DNA from: Scatosoma sp045124465 | GTDB taxonomy: Bacteria; Bacillota; Clostridia; Christensenellales; Borkfalkiaceae | NCBI GenBank assembly: GCA_045124465.1 | Contig: JBGVLV010000034.1 | Location: forward strand, 1-50,433 | DNA length: 50,433 bases | Direction: 5' to 3' | In this document: positions 7,851-16,800 of the stretch, piece after piece | Layout: the number at the start of each line of letters is the position of its first letter | How positions within the stretch are numbered: the stretch's first letter is position 1 | Translations under genes and position numbers: made by a program | The notes under the pieces: model-generated | What the model was told of the DNA's origin: nothing | Seen by the model: only the letters and a program-made list of their open reading frames with translations | Databases searched by the model: none

Positions 7851-9227
7851 TTATTTCTGCGGATACGCCATTTCTTCGGGACGGAACACTTCGTCGAACT
7901 TCTCCGCCGTCAAAAATCCGAGCGCTACGCAAGCCTCTTTCAAAGAGATATTCTCTTTATACGCTTTCTTCGCCGTTTTCGCCGCGTTTTCGTAACCGAT
8001 ATACGGATTGAGCGCCGTGACCAACATAAGCGAATTATAGAGATTGTGTTTCATCTTCTCCTTATTCGCCTTGATCCCCGTCACGCAGTTCTTTTCAAAG
8101 GACGTGATACCCGTCGCGAGCAAACGTACCGATTGCAAGAAATTATAGATGATAACGGGCATAAATACGTTGAGTTCGAAATTGCCCTGCGACGCGCCCA
8201 TACCGACCGCTACGTCGTTCGCCATTACCTGTACGGCGACCATCGTCATCGATTCGCATTGCGTGGGATTTACTTTTCCGGGCATGATCGAAGAACCGGG
8301 TTCGTTTTCGGGAATGAATATCTCCCCAAGCCCGTCGCGGGGTCCGCTCGCGAGCCAACGCACGTCGTTTGCGATCTTCATCAAATTGCAAGCGAGCGCT
8401 TTGAGCGCGCCGTGCGCGAATACGAGTTCGTCCTTGGAGGTCAGAGCGTGGTACTTATTCTCCGCCGTAACGAATTTTTTACCCGTCAGTTCGCTGACCT
8501 GCGCCGCTACTTCTTCCGCAAAGCCCTTGGGCGCGTTCAGACCCGTACCGACAGCCGTGCCGCCGAGCGCAAGTTCTTTCAGTCCGCCGAGCGCAAGCGT
8601 GAGCTGCGCTTTCGTCTTTTCGATCATATTTCTCCAACCGCTGATCTCCTGTGAGAACGCGATGGGAACGGCGTCCTGCAAATGCGTTCTGCCGCTCTTG
8701 ACGATCCCTTCGTTTTCTTTTTCCAAACGCTTGACCGTATCGACGAGCTTATCCATTGCGGGGAAAAGCTGATCCTCGATCGCCACGACCGCCGCGATGT
8801 GCATCGCCGTGGGGAACGTATCGTTGGAGCTTTGGCTCTTATTGATATCGTCGTTGGGGTGCAAAAGTTTCTTGCCCGCGATCTCGTTGCCGCGGTTGGC
8901 GATAACTTCGTTCGCGTTCATATTCGACTGCGTGCCGCTGCCCGTCTGCCATACGACAAGCGGGAAATGGGAATTGAGGGAACCGGAGATGACCTCGTCG
9001 CAAGCCGCGCAAATCGCGTCTTTCTTTTCCTCGGTGATCTTGCCGAGTTTACAGTTCGCGAGCGCCGCCGCCTTTTTTAAAATACCGAACGCGTGCGTGA
9101 TCTCGCGGGGCATTATCTCGCCGCCGATCTGGAAGTTTTGGTAACTTCTCTGCGTTTGCGCCGCCCAGTATCTGTCTGCGGGGACTTGCATTTCCCCCAT
9201 CGTGTCTTTTTCTATACGATATTCCAT
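7851..9227 (-). CDS. fumC: Fumarate hydratase, class II
   Basis: A 458-residue class II fumarase that interconverts malate and fumarate without an Fe-S cluster. The fumarase/aspartase signature GSSIMPGKVNP is present at about residue 315, with the substrate-site strings SSNDTFPTA (about 135) and GRTHLQDA (about 183). Length matches the family. The ATG at 9227 has GGAG upstream and lies 18 bases after the malate dehydrogenase stop. It makes the fumarate that the downstream reductase would consume. Aspartate ammonia-lyase is a close relative, but context and length favour fumarase. Confidence 0.95.
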   Translation of the reverse strand: MEYRIEKDTMGEMQVPADRYWAAQTQRSYQNFQIGGEIMPREITHAFGILKKAAALANCKLGKITEEKKDAICAACDEVISGSLNSHFPLVVWQTGSGTQSNMNANEVIANRGNEIAGKKLLHPNDDINKSQSSNDTFPTAMHIAAVVAIEDQLFPAMDKLVDTVKRLEKENEGIVKSGRTHLQDAVPIAFSQEISGWRNMIEKTKAQLTLALGGLKELALGGTAVGTGLNAPKGFAEEVAAQVSELTGKKFVTAENKYHALTSKDELVFAHGALKALACNLMKIANDVRWLASGPRDGLGEIFIPENEPGSSIMPGKVNPTQCESMTMVAVQVMANDVAVGMGASQGNFELNVFMPVIIYNFLQSVRLLATGITSFEKNCVTGIKANKEKMKHNLYNSLMLVTALNPYIGYENAAKTAKKAYKENISLKEACVALGFLTAEKFDEVFRPEEMAYPQK

Positions 9228-9245
9228 TTTCTCTCGCTCCGCCCG

Positions 9246-10196
9246 TTAAATATTGATCTGCGCGATGACTTCTTTCATCGCTTTCGCGCTCGCCTGGAAT
9301 TTCTCCACTTCCTCGTCCGAAAGCTTGGGCGTGAGCGTCGTCTTAACGCCCTCCCGACCAAGTACGCAAAGGGTGCTCAGACATACGTCCTCTACGCCGT
9401 ATTCGCCTTCCATAAGCGTGGAAACGGTCGCGACCGTATCCGCGCCCGAATAGATGTTCTTTACGATATGGCATACGGACGCCGCGATACCGTAGAAGGT
9501 CGCGCCCTTGCCCGCGATGATCTGTCCGCCCGACTTCTTGACGTATTCCTCTACTTCTTCGTGCGTGTACGGCGTGATGTTCAACGCGCCTTTATGCGTT
9601 ACCGAACCTTCGTAATCGTCGAGGTGGATACCCGAAATATCCGCCGCCGACCAAGCCACGAACGAGCTGTCGCCGTGTTCGCCGAGCACGTACGCGTGCA
9701 CCTGTTTTTGGTTGACCGCGTAAAGCTCGGAAAGGCGGGTACGCAAACGAATGGTGTCGAGGCTCGTACCCGAACCGATCACGCGGCTCTTGGGTACGTT
9801 CGTAAGTTTGCAGAACATATAGGTGAGAATGTCAACGGGATTAGCCACGAGCAAATAAATAGCGTCGGGCGCGTGTTTCACGATCTCGGGAGCGATGCTC
9901 TTCAAAATGTTCACGTTGGTCTGCGTAAGGTCGATACGGGACTGACCGGGCTTTCTGCCTACGCCGGACGTGATGATGACGATATCCGACCCTTCCGCGT
10001 CCTCGTACGTGCCTTCGTACACTCTTGCAGACGTAAGGAACGGGGTAGCTTGTCTGATATCCATAGCCTCCGCTTTCGCCTTGTCACGGTTGATATCGAT
10101 CAAAACGATATCCGTTACGGGACCGTTCGCTACGAGGGTATACGCGATCGTAGCGCCTACGGAACCTGCGCCGATGATAGTTACTTTGTTTTTCAT
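9246..10196 (-). CDS. mdh: NAD-dependent malate dehydrogenase (LDH-like fold)
   Basis: A 316-residue enzyme of the lactate/malate dehydrogenase family. It has the NAD motif GAGSVG (residues 9-14), an Asp at the end of the second strand (IDI, 33-35) that favours NAD over NADP, and the catalytic histidine in LGEHGDS (H175). Overall it resembles L-lactate dehydrogenases, but the substrate-selecting position (Gln102 in classical LDH) is Arg81 here, in GVGRKPGQSR. Arginine at this site is the malate dehydrogenase signature. Being the first gene of an operon with fumarase and fumarate reductase agrees with reduction of oxaloacetate to malate. An automatic annotation might call it ldh. Confidence 0.88.
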   Translation of the reverse strand: MKNKVTIIGAGSVGATIAYTLVANGPVTDIVLIDINRDKAKAEAMDIRQATPFLTSARVYEGTYEDAEGSDIVIITSGVGRKPGQSRIDLTQTNVNILKSIAPEIVKHAPDAIYLLVANPVDILTYMFCKLTNVPKSRVIGSGTSLDTIRLRTRLSELYAVNQKQVHAYVLGEHGDSSFVAWSAADISGIHLDDYEGSVTHKGALNITPYTHEEVEEYVKKSGGQIIAGKGATFYGIAASVCHIVKNIYSGADTVATVSTLMEGEYGVEDVCLSTLCVLGREGVKTTLTPKLSDEEVEKFQASAKAMKEVIAQINI

Positions 10197-10295
10197 GGTT
10201 CTTTATCTCCGTTTTGTATTATTTTCTTTTTCGGGTATCCGCGCTCTCCGTTGCGCGGCTCGTCTTTTCCCTTTATCCGACATTCATACATAGTT

Positions 10296-10324
10296 ATTAT
10301 AGCATAAAATTCCCCGAATAACAA
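10296..10324 (-). promoter_or_regulatory. Promoter of the mdh-fumC-hdr-flx-frd operon
   Basis: On the minus strand a TTGTTA -35 (10319-10324) lies 17 bases from a perfect TATAAT -10 (10296-10301) preceded by an extended TGC. It sits about 100 bases before the mdh start. No other promoter of this quality is seen before the left edge, so it probably drives all eleven genes. Confidence 0.75.
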
Positions 10325-10410
10325 ACGCTTGACCCGCTCCCGAGGAATTTTTTAATCGCTAAATCGATAAATTTTTATCTTTTTCCCCTCTATACTATAT
10401 ATAATAAAAA

Positions 10411-10430
10411 AGACCCGATCTCTCGGGTCT
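10411..10430 (-). terminator. Rho-independent terminator
   Basis: An eight-base stem (AGACCCGA / TCGGGTCT) with a four-base loop. On the minus strand it is followed by six Ts, so it ends the membrane-protein gene that stops at 10452. On the plus strand TGCGTTTTTT follows, so it could work both ways. Confidence 0.8.
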
Positions 10431-10451
10431 GCGTTTTTTAATTGTATGCGA

Positions 10452-10931
10452 TCAATCTCCCGTGAACGCGCCGACGAGGAGAAGTCCGCCCTCCACGATC
10501 GTGAACGCGCCGCTGAGGATAAACACCCAGTTCACCGTATTGCCCTGATTGAACAGGAGCAACGTGCCGATGACGAGGGAGATCGCGGGCGCGGCGTATT
10601 CGCAAAGCGTTTGCACGATCGACGAACAGCAGGGCTTACGCTTTATCTTCTCGTAAAGGAGAAGTATTCCCGCGATGAGGAGCAAAGCGGCGACCACGTA
10701 CAGCACCGCCTCGACGATGACCCAGCCGCAAAGTATCACGACCAGTCCTACGACGATCTTGATGACGGCAGGCGGGACAAGGCGATCGAAAAGATCCATA
10801 ACGCCGAATGCGATAAGTCCCACGCCGAGAACGGTCATCAGAATACTGACGAGCGTACCTCTAAGAGCGATGAGCAACACGCCGAGCGCGATGGTCAAAA
10901 GCGCCGCTATGATCTTTTCCGTCTTTTTCAT
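10452..10931 (-). CDS. Small multi-pass membrane protein of unknown function (DUF308-like)
   Basis: A 159-residue very hydrophobic protein with about six predicted membrane segments in three closely spaced pairs, split by short charged links (KTEK at the start; LFDRLVPP; LYEKIKRKPCC). This pattern resembles the HdeD/DUF308 group of small membrane proteins, whose function is unclear; the match is by appearance only. The start is the ATG at 10931 with AAGGAG seven bases upstream; a TTG just before it is less likely. It lies 26 bases after a small Cys-containing gene and probably shares its promoter at 11221-11249. Confidence 0.75.
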   Translation of the reverse strand: MKKTEKIIAALLTIALGVLLIALRGTLVSILMTVLGVGLIAFGVMDLFDRLVPPAVIKIVVGLVVILCGWVIVEAVLYVVAALLLIAGILLLYEKIKRKPCCSSIVQTLCEYAAPAISLVIGTLLLFNQGNTVNWVFILSGAFTIVEGGLLLVGAFTGD

Positions 10932-10957
10932 CAAACACTCCTTCGAGCAGTTCTCCG

Positions 10958-11152
10958 TTATGCGTGGCGATGAATGGTCGCGACGCGAACGTATCCGTTA
11001 CGATAACGTCTTGCCGCGCGAGCGCAGGGATATTCCTGATCTTTACGGCACACCTCGCAAAACTCGTACGTACCACATCTATCGTCACCCACTTGAATAC
11101 TGTCAAACCATTTTACGTTGTCAAATCTTTTCTGTTGCTGTTTCAGATCCAT
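10958..11152 (-). CDS. Small cysteine-containing protein, unknown function
   Basis: A 64-residue protein starting at the ATG at 11152, which has AAGGAG eight bases upstream; a GTG nine bases earlier is a poorer start. Four cysteines fall in the middle (CGTYEFCEVCRKDQEYPC, about residues 26-43), a spacing that could bind a metal. The C-terminus is basic (ends ATIHRHA). I do not recognise the family. It heads a two-gene operon with the membrane protein at 10452-10931 and has its own promoter. Confidence 0.65.
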   Translation of the reverse strand: MDLKQQQKRFDNVKWFDSIQVGDDRCGTYEFCEVCRKDQEYPCARAARRYRNGYVRVATIHRHA

Positions 11153-11220
11153 ACCCAGCACTCCTTATAATACGTCGTATAGAGGCAAAATATTCCTGCG
11201 TTTGCGCCCTATCCTTTCCT

Positions 11221-11249
11221 ATTATAATAAATTTCGACAAATTTTTCAA
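11221..11249 (-). promoter_or_regulatory. Promoter of the small Cys protein / membrane protein operon
   Basis: On the minus strand, TTGAAA (11244-11249), a 17-base spacer and TATAAT (11221-11226). It lies about 70 bases before the ATG at 11152. The match is strong and separates this operon from the structured region to its right. Confidence 0.75.
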
Positions 11250-11284
11250 TAATTTTACAGGTCTTTTTTCGATTTTTTTATATT

Positions 11285-11527
11285 TTGCAAAACGGTCGCG
11301 ACAGGTCGCCGCGGCGTATCGCGTTCCGCGTTTTCGACCGTTTTCCAGTTGTGCGGCTTTGCAACGAAAGTTGCAAAGCGCTCCGACCGTTTTTTCCTAC
11401 GTACTTCCGACCTTCCGCACTCGGGCGAGTTCGGCGTCTTTCCCGACTTCCGAATATCCCTTCCCCCACAAACGGCGCGGGTTCCTCCGCTTACGTTCTC
11501 AGAGCCGCGAAACGGCTTTTTCCGTCA
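11285..11527 (-). ncRNA. Candidate structured non-coding RNA, family not recognised
   Basis: This stretch of about 240 bases has no convincing gene but is rich in stems and far more G+C-rich than its AT-rich flanks. A TATAAT at 11534-11539 (minus strand, weak -35) would start a transcript near 11527. Stems include 11503-11517 (AGCCG / CGGCT), a nine-base stem 11357-11365 / 11370-11378, and an ACTC / GAGT hairpin near 11413-11432. The ten-mer CGACCGTTTT (plus strand) occurs at 11335-11344 and 11384-11393, and its complement AAAACGGTCG at 11289-11298, so two partners could compete for one arm. Purine-rich loops favour the minus strand. A plus-strand reading is possible because AGCCG / CGGCT is followed by five Ts there. 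No clear minus-strand terminator is seen. Confidence 0.42.
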
Positions 11528-11550
11528 ACACATATTATACTATATGCAAA

Positions 11551-11582
11551 ACCCGTAAAAAAGAACACGCTTTTTTACGGGT
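11551..11582 (-). terminator. Terminator-like hairpin after the PfkB-family kinase
   Basis: A perfect 13-base stem (11551-11563 / 11570-11582) with a six-base loop, lying 20 bases after the kinase stop at 11602. On the minus strand only four Ts follow, so termination strength is uncertain. The -35 region of the candidate RNA overlaps this stem. Confidence 0.65.
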
Positions 11583-11601
11583 CTATGAAAAATTTTCTTT
11601 T

Positions 11602-12525
11602 TTAAATTTCCGTGACGTGGAGATTTCCGAGAACCTCGTTATATTTCTCCTTGGTAAACGATACTTTCCCCACCGTCATCACCGTCGCCGTGCCCGCCGC
11701 TACGCCCGCGCGCAATATTTCGGAAAGCGGCGCGTCCTCCTCTAATTTGAGCGCCGCCGCCGCGACCATTCCTTCGCCCGCGCCGACCGTGGAATTGACG
11801 GCTACGTTCATACTCTTACAATAATAATTATGCGTGCCGTCGGTGATCACCGCGCCCTGTTTTCCAAGTGAGAGCAATACCCGTTTCGCGCCGCGGTCGA
11901 GAAGTTCGCGGCAAGCCGCGAGCATATCTTCTTTGCTTTCGATCCGCCGTCCAAGCGTGTGTTCGAGTTCGTCGAGGTTGGGCTTTACAAGGTCCGCGCC
12001 CTCGGCGATCGCCGAGAACAGCCGACCGCCCGACGCGTCCACGATTTTGAGCGAACGCGGGTCTACGGCGCGCGCAAGTCTGCCGTAAAAGTTATCGTCC
12101 ACGCCGCGGGGAAGTCCGCCCGAAAGCACGGTGATATTGCTGCGCGCGGAAAGCATATGTACCATATTGAGTATTTCTTCCGTTTTTTCCTTGGATATTT
12201 CCTCGCCCACGTCGTTGACTTCCGTGAGCATCGAACGGCTGTCGATGAATTTATAATTTTCGCGTACCCGACCTTTGTTCCATACGAAAGTGAACGGTAC
12301 GCCCTCTTTATCCAACGCGTTTTCGAACATATACCCGTTTTCGTTATACATCAATCCCGTCGCATACGATTCCCCCTCCAACCTCTTGATCCCTATCGCC
12401 ACGTTCAAGGCTTTGCCCGTAAACGAGAGGGTCTTACTTTTTACAATGTTCGTTCTTCCTATATTGAGGGAATCCAGTTCTATCGTTATGTCCGTACACG
12501 GACTCATGCAAACGGTCAAGATCAT
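11602..12525 (-). CDS. PfkB-family kinase (1-phosphofructokinase / tagatose-6-phosphate kinase group) with altered catalytic motif
   Basis: A 307-residue ribokinase-fold protein. The N-terminal CTDITIELD and TGKALNVAIG (about 37-46) match the 1-phosphofructokinase group (usually GGKGINVA), and LSGGLPRGV (134-142) is typical. The anion-hole and catalytic motif, normally GAGDS, reads VGAGEGMVAA here: the general-base aspartate is Glu251 and the following serine is glycine. The codon is GAA, a clear change. The enzyme could be active with Glu, weakened, or a sugar-phosphate sensor. It has its own promoter and terminator and lies upstream of no transport genes. A fructose-1-phosphate or tagatose-6-phosphate substrate is family inference only. 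Confidence 0.82.
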   Translation of the reverse strand: MILTVCMSPCTDITIELDSLNIGRTNIVKSKTLSFTGKALNVAIGIKRLEGESYATGLMYNENGYMFENALDKEGVPFTFVWNKGRVRENYKFIDSRSMLTEVNDVGEEISKEKTEEILNMVHMLSARSNITVLSGGLPRGVDDNFYGRLARAVDPRSLKIVDASGGRLFSAIAEGADLVKPNLDELEHTLGRRIESKEDMLAACRELLDRGAKRVLLSLGKQGAVITDGTHNYYCKSMNVAVNSTVGAGEGMVAAAALKLEEDAPLSEILRAGVAAGTATVMTVGKVSFTKEKYNEVLGNLHVTEI

Positions 12526-12596
12526 ATATATACGCTCCTACATTTTACCGTAGGGTAACGGAATCGGTATTCGAATAGCGTTGCCTTACCATATAT

Positions 12597-12625
12597 ATTA
12601 TACAACAACCGAATGAAAATTTCAA
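12597..12625 (-). promoter_or_regulatory. Promoter of the PfkB-family kinase, with inverted repeat in the leader
   Basis: On the minus strand, TTGAAA (12620-12625), a 17-base spacer and TATAAT (12597-12602). Just downstream, 12549-12560 and 12579-12590 form an imperfect inverted repeat (9 of 12 positions), with the palindrome ATTCGAAT at 12569-12576 between them. That could be an operator or an RNA hairpin. Confidence 0.72.
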
Positions 12626-12692
12626 TACAAAAAGGAAAAAATTTTACAAAATTTTCAAGAAAATTTGCAAAAAATACGCACATACGAAAAGA

Positions 12693-12723
12693 AAAACCGT
12701 TTTTCGTCAGGAAAAACGGTTTT
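12693..12723 (-). terminator. Rho-independent terminator of pfkA
   Basis: A perfect 13-base stem (12693-12705 / 12711-12723) with a five-base loop, followed on the minus strand by TTCTTTT. It lies 24 bases after the pfkA stop. Confidence 0.88.
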
Positions 12724-12746
12724 CGTGCTTTTTTTGTTTCCGATTT

Positions 12747-13709
12747 TTACATCGAGATCATCTGCAACGTTTCGTACAATTCGTAGTTGAACGTCTTTTT
12801 CATCGACACAGCCTCGATAATATCCATATCGATGATCTTGTTGTCGTGGATACCGACCACGCGGTTGCCTATGCCCTCGTTGAGCAGGCGGACCGCTTTA
12901 TTACCGAACTGCGCCGCGAGCATTCTGTCCGCCATCGAGGGCGAACCGCCGCGCTGTACGTGACCGATACAGGTGGGACGGACGGAATACGTCGTGACTT
13001 CCTGCAACTTCTTCGCGAACGAGTCCGCGCTCATAACGCCTTCCGCTACGACGATGATATTCGAGTGTTTGCCGTTCGCTCTCGAACGGTTGATACGGGA
13101 AACGATCTCCTCCATATCGAACGCTATTTCGGGAACGACGATGATCTCCGCGCCCGACGCGATACCGCTATACAACGCGATGTCGCCGCAATGACGGCCC
13201 ATAACTTCCACGACGGACACGCGCTCGTGCGAGGTCATCGTGTCGCGAAGTTTATTGATAATGTCAAGACAGGTATTGACCGCCGTATCGAATCCAAGCG
13301 TATAATCGGTGTATTCGAGGTCGTTGTCGATCGTGCCGGGAATACCGATGGTAGGCACGCCGAACTTTTCGGTGAGCGCCTTCGCGCCGCGGAACGAGCC
13401 GTCGCCGCCGATGACGACCAGACCTTCGATGCCGTGTTTTTCAAGCGTAGCCGCCGCCTGTTTCTGGCCTTCTTCCGTCAACATTTCCAAGCATCTCGCC
13501 GTGCGGAGTTTCGTACCGCCGAACTGAACGATATTGGAAACGCTGCGCATTTCCATAGGGATCACGTTATCTTCGATCAAACCCGCGTAACCGCGTTCGA
13601 TCCCGAACACTTCCATTCCGAAATAGATACCCGAACGTACGACCGCACGGATCGCCGCGTTCATACCGGGCGCGTCGCCGCCGCTCGTCAACAAAGCTAT
13701 ACGTTTCAT
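12747..13709 (-). CDS. pfkA: ATP-dependent 6-phosphofructokinase
   Basis: A 320-residue PfkA, the usual bacterial length. It phosphorylates fructose 6-phosphate in glycolysis. Visible motifs are the nucleotide-binding LTSGGDAPGMNA (residues 7-18), GGDGS (about 101-105; glycine at the fourth position marks ATP rather than pyrophosphate use), the catalytic PGTIDNDL (about 122-129) and a MGRHCGDIA substrate motif. It follows dnaE on the same strand, but a TATAAT between them suggests its own promoter. A perfect terminator follows. Confidence 0.96.
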   Translation of the reverse strand: MKRIALLTSGGDAPGMNAAIRAVVRSGIYFGMEVFGIERGYAGLIEDNVIPMEMRSVSNIVQFGGTKLRTARCLEMLTEEGQKQAAATLEKHGIEGLVVIGGDGSFRGAKALTEKFGVPTIGIPGTIDNDLEYTDYTLGFDTAVNTCLDIINKLRDTMTSHERVSVVEVMGRHCGDIALYSGIASGAEIIVVPEIAFDMEEIVSRINRSRANGKHSNIIVVAEGVMSADSFAKKLQEVTTYSVRPTCIGHVQRGGSPSMADRMLAAQFGNKAVRLLNEGIGNRVVGIHDNKIIDMDIIEAVSMKKTFNYELYETLQMISM

Positions 13710-13796
13710 CTTGTTACCTCTGTATTTTCTTTTGATTTTGTTTCTTTTTCCGTTTCTGATCGGCCGTTTATTTTATCTCTTTTTACGACCTTCTAT

Positions 13797-13825
13797 ATTA
13801 TAGCAAAACTTTCGCAAAAAACAAA
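13797..13825 (-). promoter_or_regulatory. Probable pfkA promoter
   Basis: On the minus strand, an extended -10 (TGC then TATAAT at 13797-13802) lies about 90 bases before pfkA. The -35 is weak (TTGTTT-like in an AT-rich run), so the exact upstream element is uncertain. Confidence 0.5.
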
Positions 13826-13853
13826 ACGTTTTGAGCATATTTTTTCAATTTTT

Positions 13854-16800
13854 TCAGATAAGTTTTATTGCGGATTCGGGCAAAAATCCCGACAGTTCCG
13901 CCATCAGCGCGCGACTCGGCGCCACTTTCTGCGTACAGAGCATCTTTTTGCCGTTATTGACGAAATATACGGTGGTTTCTCCCGCGTAGAACGTGAGGGT
14001 GTCCATAAGCTCCTCGATATCCGCCTCTTCCAGCCCCGTAACGTTGAGCCAAAGTTTCTTTTCCGAATCGGGTTTTTCGACCGCTTTCGGCGCAGGGTTT
14101 GCCGCGCTTGCGCTTTCGCGGACGGGCGTTGCCTGCGGTTGCGCGGGAGCGTCCTCGGTGAATTCCGTCATACGGTCCACGATGATGACGGGAGCTTTTT
14201 CCTCGTCGATACTGATCTTGCCCGCCACGGACACTACGCGGTCGTTTTCGAGGAAATTACGTATTTTATCGTAGACTTTGGGGAAACAAACACATTCGAT
14301 CGAGCCGTACAGATCTTCGACGGTGACGAACGCCATAAACGAGCCTGTGCGGGTCTTTAATTTTTTATATGCGGAGATCATACCGCCCATCGTGACCTGC
14401 ATACCGTCGGAAATATCGACGTACGTTTTCGCGCCGCCCTCTTCTTCCTCGGTGTAGTTATTGAGCATAGAGCAGTTGAACGTTCTGTCCTTGAAATAGG
14501 GCAAAAACTTTTCGAACGGGTGACCGCTGACGTACACGCCGAGCACCGATTTTTCCTTGGAGAGTTTCTCCATCGTTTCGTATTCGGGTATGTCGGGGAA
14601 TTTCACTTCAATCGACTGTTCTTCGAGGATACTGCCAAAGAGGGAGATCTGATCGCCCGCCTTTTGTTTATCCATCGCGTTGACGCGGGCGAGCACCTCC
14701 TCGTACACCGCCGCTACCTGCGAACGGGTACAGCCGAACCCGTCGAACGCGCCCGCGTAGATAAGGCTTTCGACGATACGTTTATTCACGTACTTGGCGC
14801 AACGCATAACGAAATCGGCGAAATCCTTGAACAGACCGTGTTCCTGCCGTTCTTGAATGACCGCCTCGATCGCGTCCTGACCCACGCCGCGGAGCGCGCC
14901 CAAGCCGATACGGAGTCCGTTGCCCTCCACGTGGAAAATGGATTTGGACTTATTGATATCGGGCGGCAGGACGGCGATATTCTTTTCCTTCATATACATG
15001 ATATACTTGGAAATTTCTTCGATCTTATCGATACGGTCGTTTAAGATACCCGCCAAAAATTCTTTGGGATAGAACGCCTTCAAATACGCCGTGCGGTAGG
15101 CTACGACCGCGTATGCCGCCGCGTGCGATTTATTGAACGCATACGAGGCGAAACTTTCCATATCCGCGAATATTTTCGCCGCCACTTCCGCGGGAATACC
15201 CAGCGACGCGCAACCCGTGATCCCTTCTGCGGGCGCGCCGTAAATGAACTTGTCCTTTTGCTCCATCAGCTCTTTCTTCTTTTTCTTCGCCATTGCGCGG
15301 CGGACGAGGTCCGCTTGACCGAGCGAATAGCCCGCGAGCTGTTGGAATATCTGCATTACCTGTTCCTGATAGATGATGACGCCGTACGAGTTTTTGAGTA
15401 TCGGTTCGAGATAGGGCGTGTCGTAGACGATCTCTTCGGGATGGTGTTTGTTTTTGATATACTGGGGTATGAAATCCATAGGACCGGGACGGTACAGCGA
15501 GATACCCGCGATCAGGTCTTCAAGGCAGTTCGGCTGCAAGTCTTTCATGAACTTTTTCATGCCGCCTTGTTCGAGCTGGAACACCGCGTCCGTATCGCCG
15601 GACGAGATAAGCTCGTATGCCTCGGGTACGTCTACCCCTATTTTATTAAAGTCGATCTCTATCCCCAAGCCCTCTTTGATATAGGTGAGCGTGTTCTGGA
15701 TATCCGTAAGCGTGGTGAGCGCGAGGAAGTCCATCTTCAACATACCCACCGCCTCGACCTCTTTCATATCGAACTGCGTTACGATATCGTCGCCGTTTCG
15801 CGCGAGCGGTACGTTGTCCGAAAGCACCTTGTTACAGATGACGACGCCTGCGGCGTGTTCGGAGGTGTTCTTGGGCATACCTTCGAGTTTCAAGCCCATA
15901 TCGATGACGCGGCGAAGTTCCGAGTTCGTTTCGTAGACCTCGATAAATTCGGGGTTTCTCTTCTTCCGCTGTTCGTCGAGGTTCTTTTCTATCTCTTTAC
16001 GCTTTTCCTCGTCGAGGTTGGGGTCTTCCAGTTGTTTTTCTATCTTGGGTATCTTACGGCCGAGCAATTCCCCGATCGTCGATTTCCCGTCCATAAGTTT
16101 CGCGACCTTATCCGTTTCCGAATAGGACACGCCCATAACCCGCCCCACGTCCTTGATGACGGCGCGGGAGGCGAGCGTGCCGAACGTAACGATCTGCGCT
16201 ACGTTTTCGGGATGGTATTTCTCCCGCACGTACTCGATCGTTTCGATCCTGCGTTTGGTACAAAAGTCCACGTCGAAGTCGGGCATGGATACGCGGTCGG
16301 GGTTGAGGAAACGTTCGAAGATCAGATCGTAACGGAGCGGATCTACGTCCGTGATACCGATGGAATACGCGACGATACTGCCGACGCCCGAACCTCGTCC
16401 CGGACCTACGGGAATACCATGCAGACGGGACCAGTTGATATAGTCCCAAACGATAAGGAAATAGTCGGCGAATCCCATCTTGATGATGATGCCCAGTTCG
16501 TACTCCACGCGCGCTTTTATCTCGTCCGTGATATTCGCGTAACGTCCCGGCAAGCCCTTCCACGTAAGGTTGGTAAGGTATTCGGGTGAGGTCGTGCCGT
16601 CGTCCGGTTTATAGAGCGGTATCAACGAGGTATCGCGGATAGGATCGCCCTTGGGCGTGAGGTCGAACACGGGTTCTTCGATCTTGTTCGCGATCGCGCG
16701 GGTATTCGAGATCGCCTCGGGTACGTAGTGGAAAAGCTCCGCCATTTCGTCGCCCGATTTCATATAGAATTCGTGCGTTTCGAATTTCATCTTCGGCGCG

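Noticed and set aside
9246..10196. L-lactate dehydrogenase
   Set aside because: The selectivity residue is arginine and the operon is built around malate and fumarate, so malate dehydrogenase is the better call.
11413..11510. c-di-AMP (ydaO-type) riboswitch
   Set aside because: Two short strings match, but the conserved AGCTAACC region is absent and no typical target gene follows, so I left the RNA unassigned.
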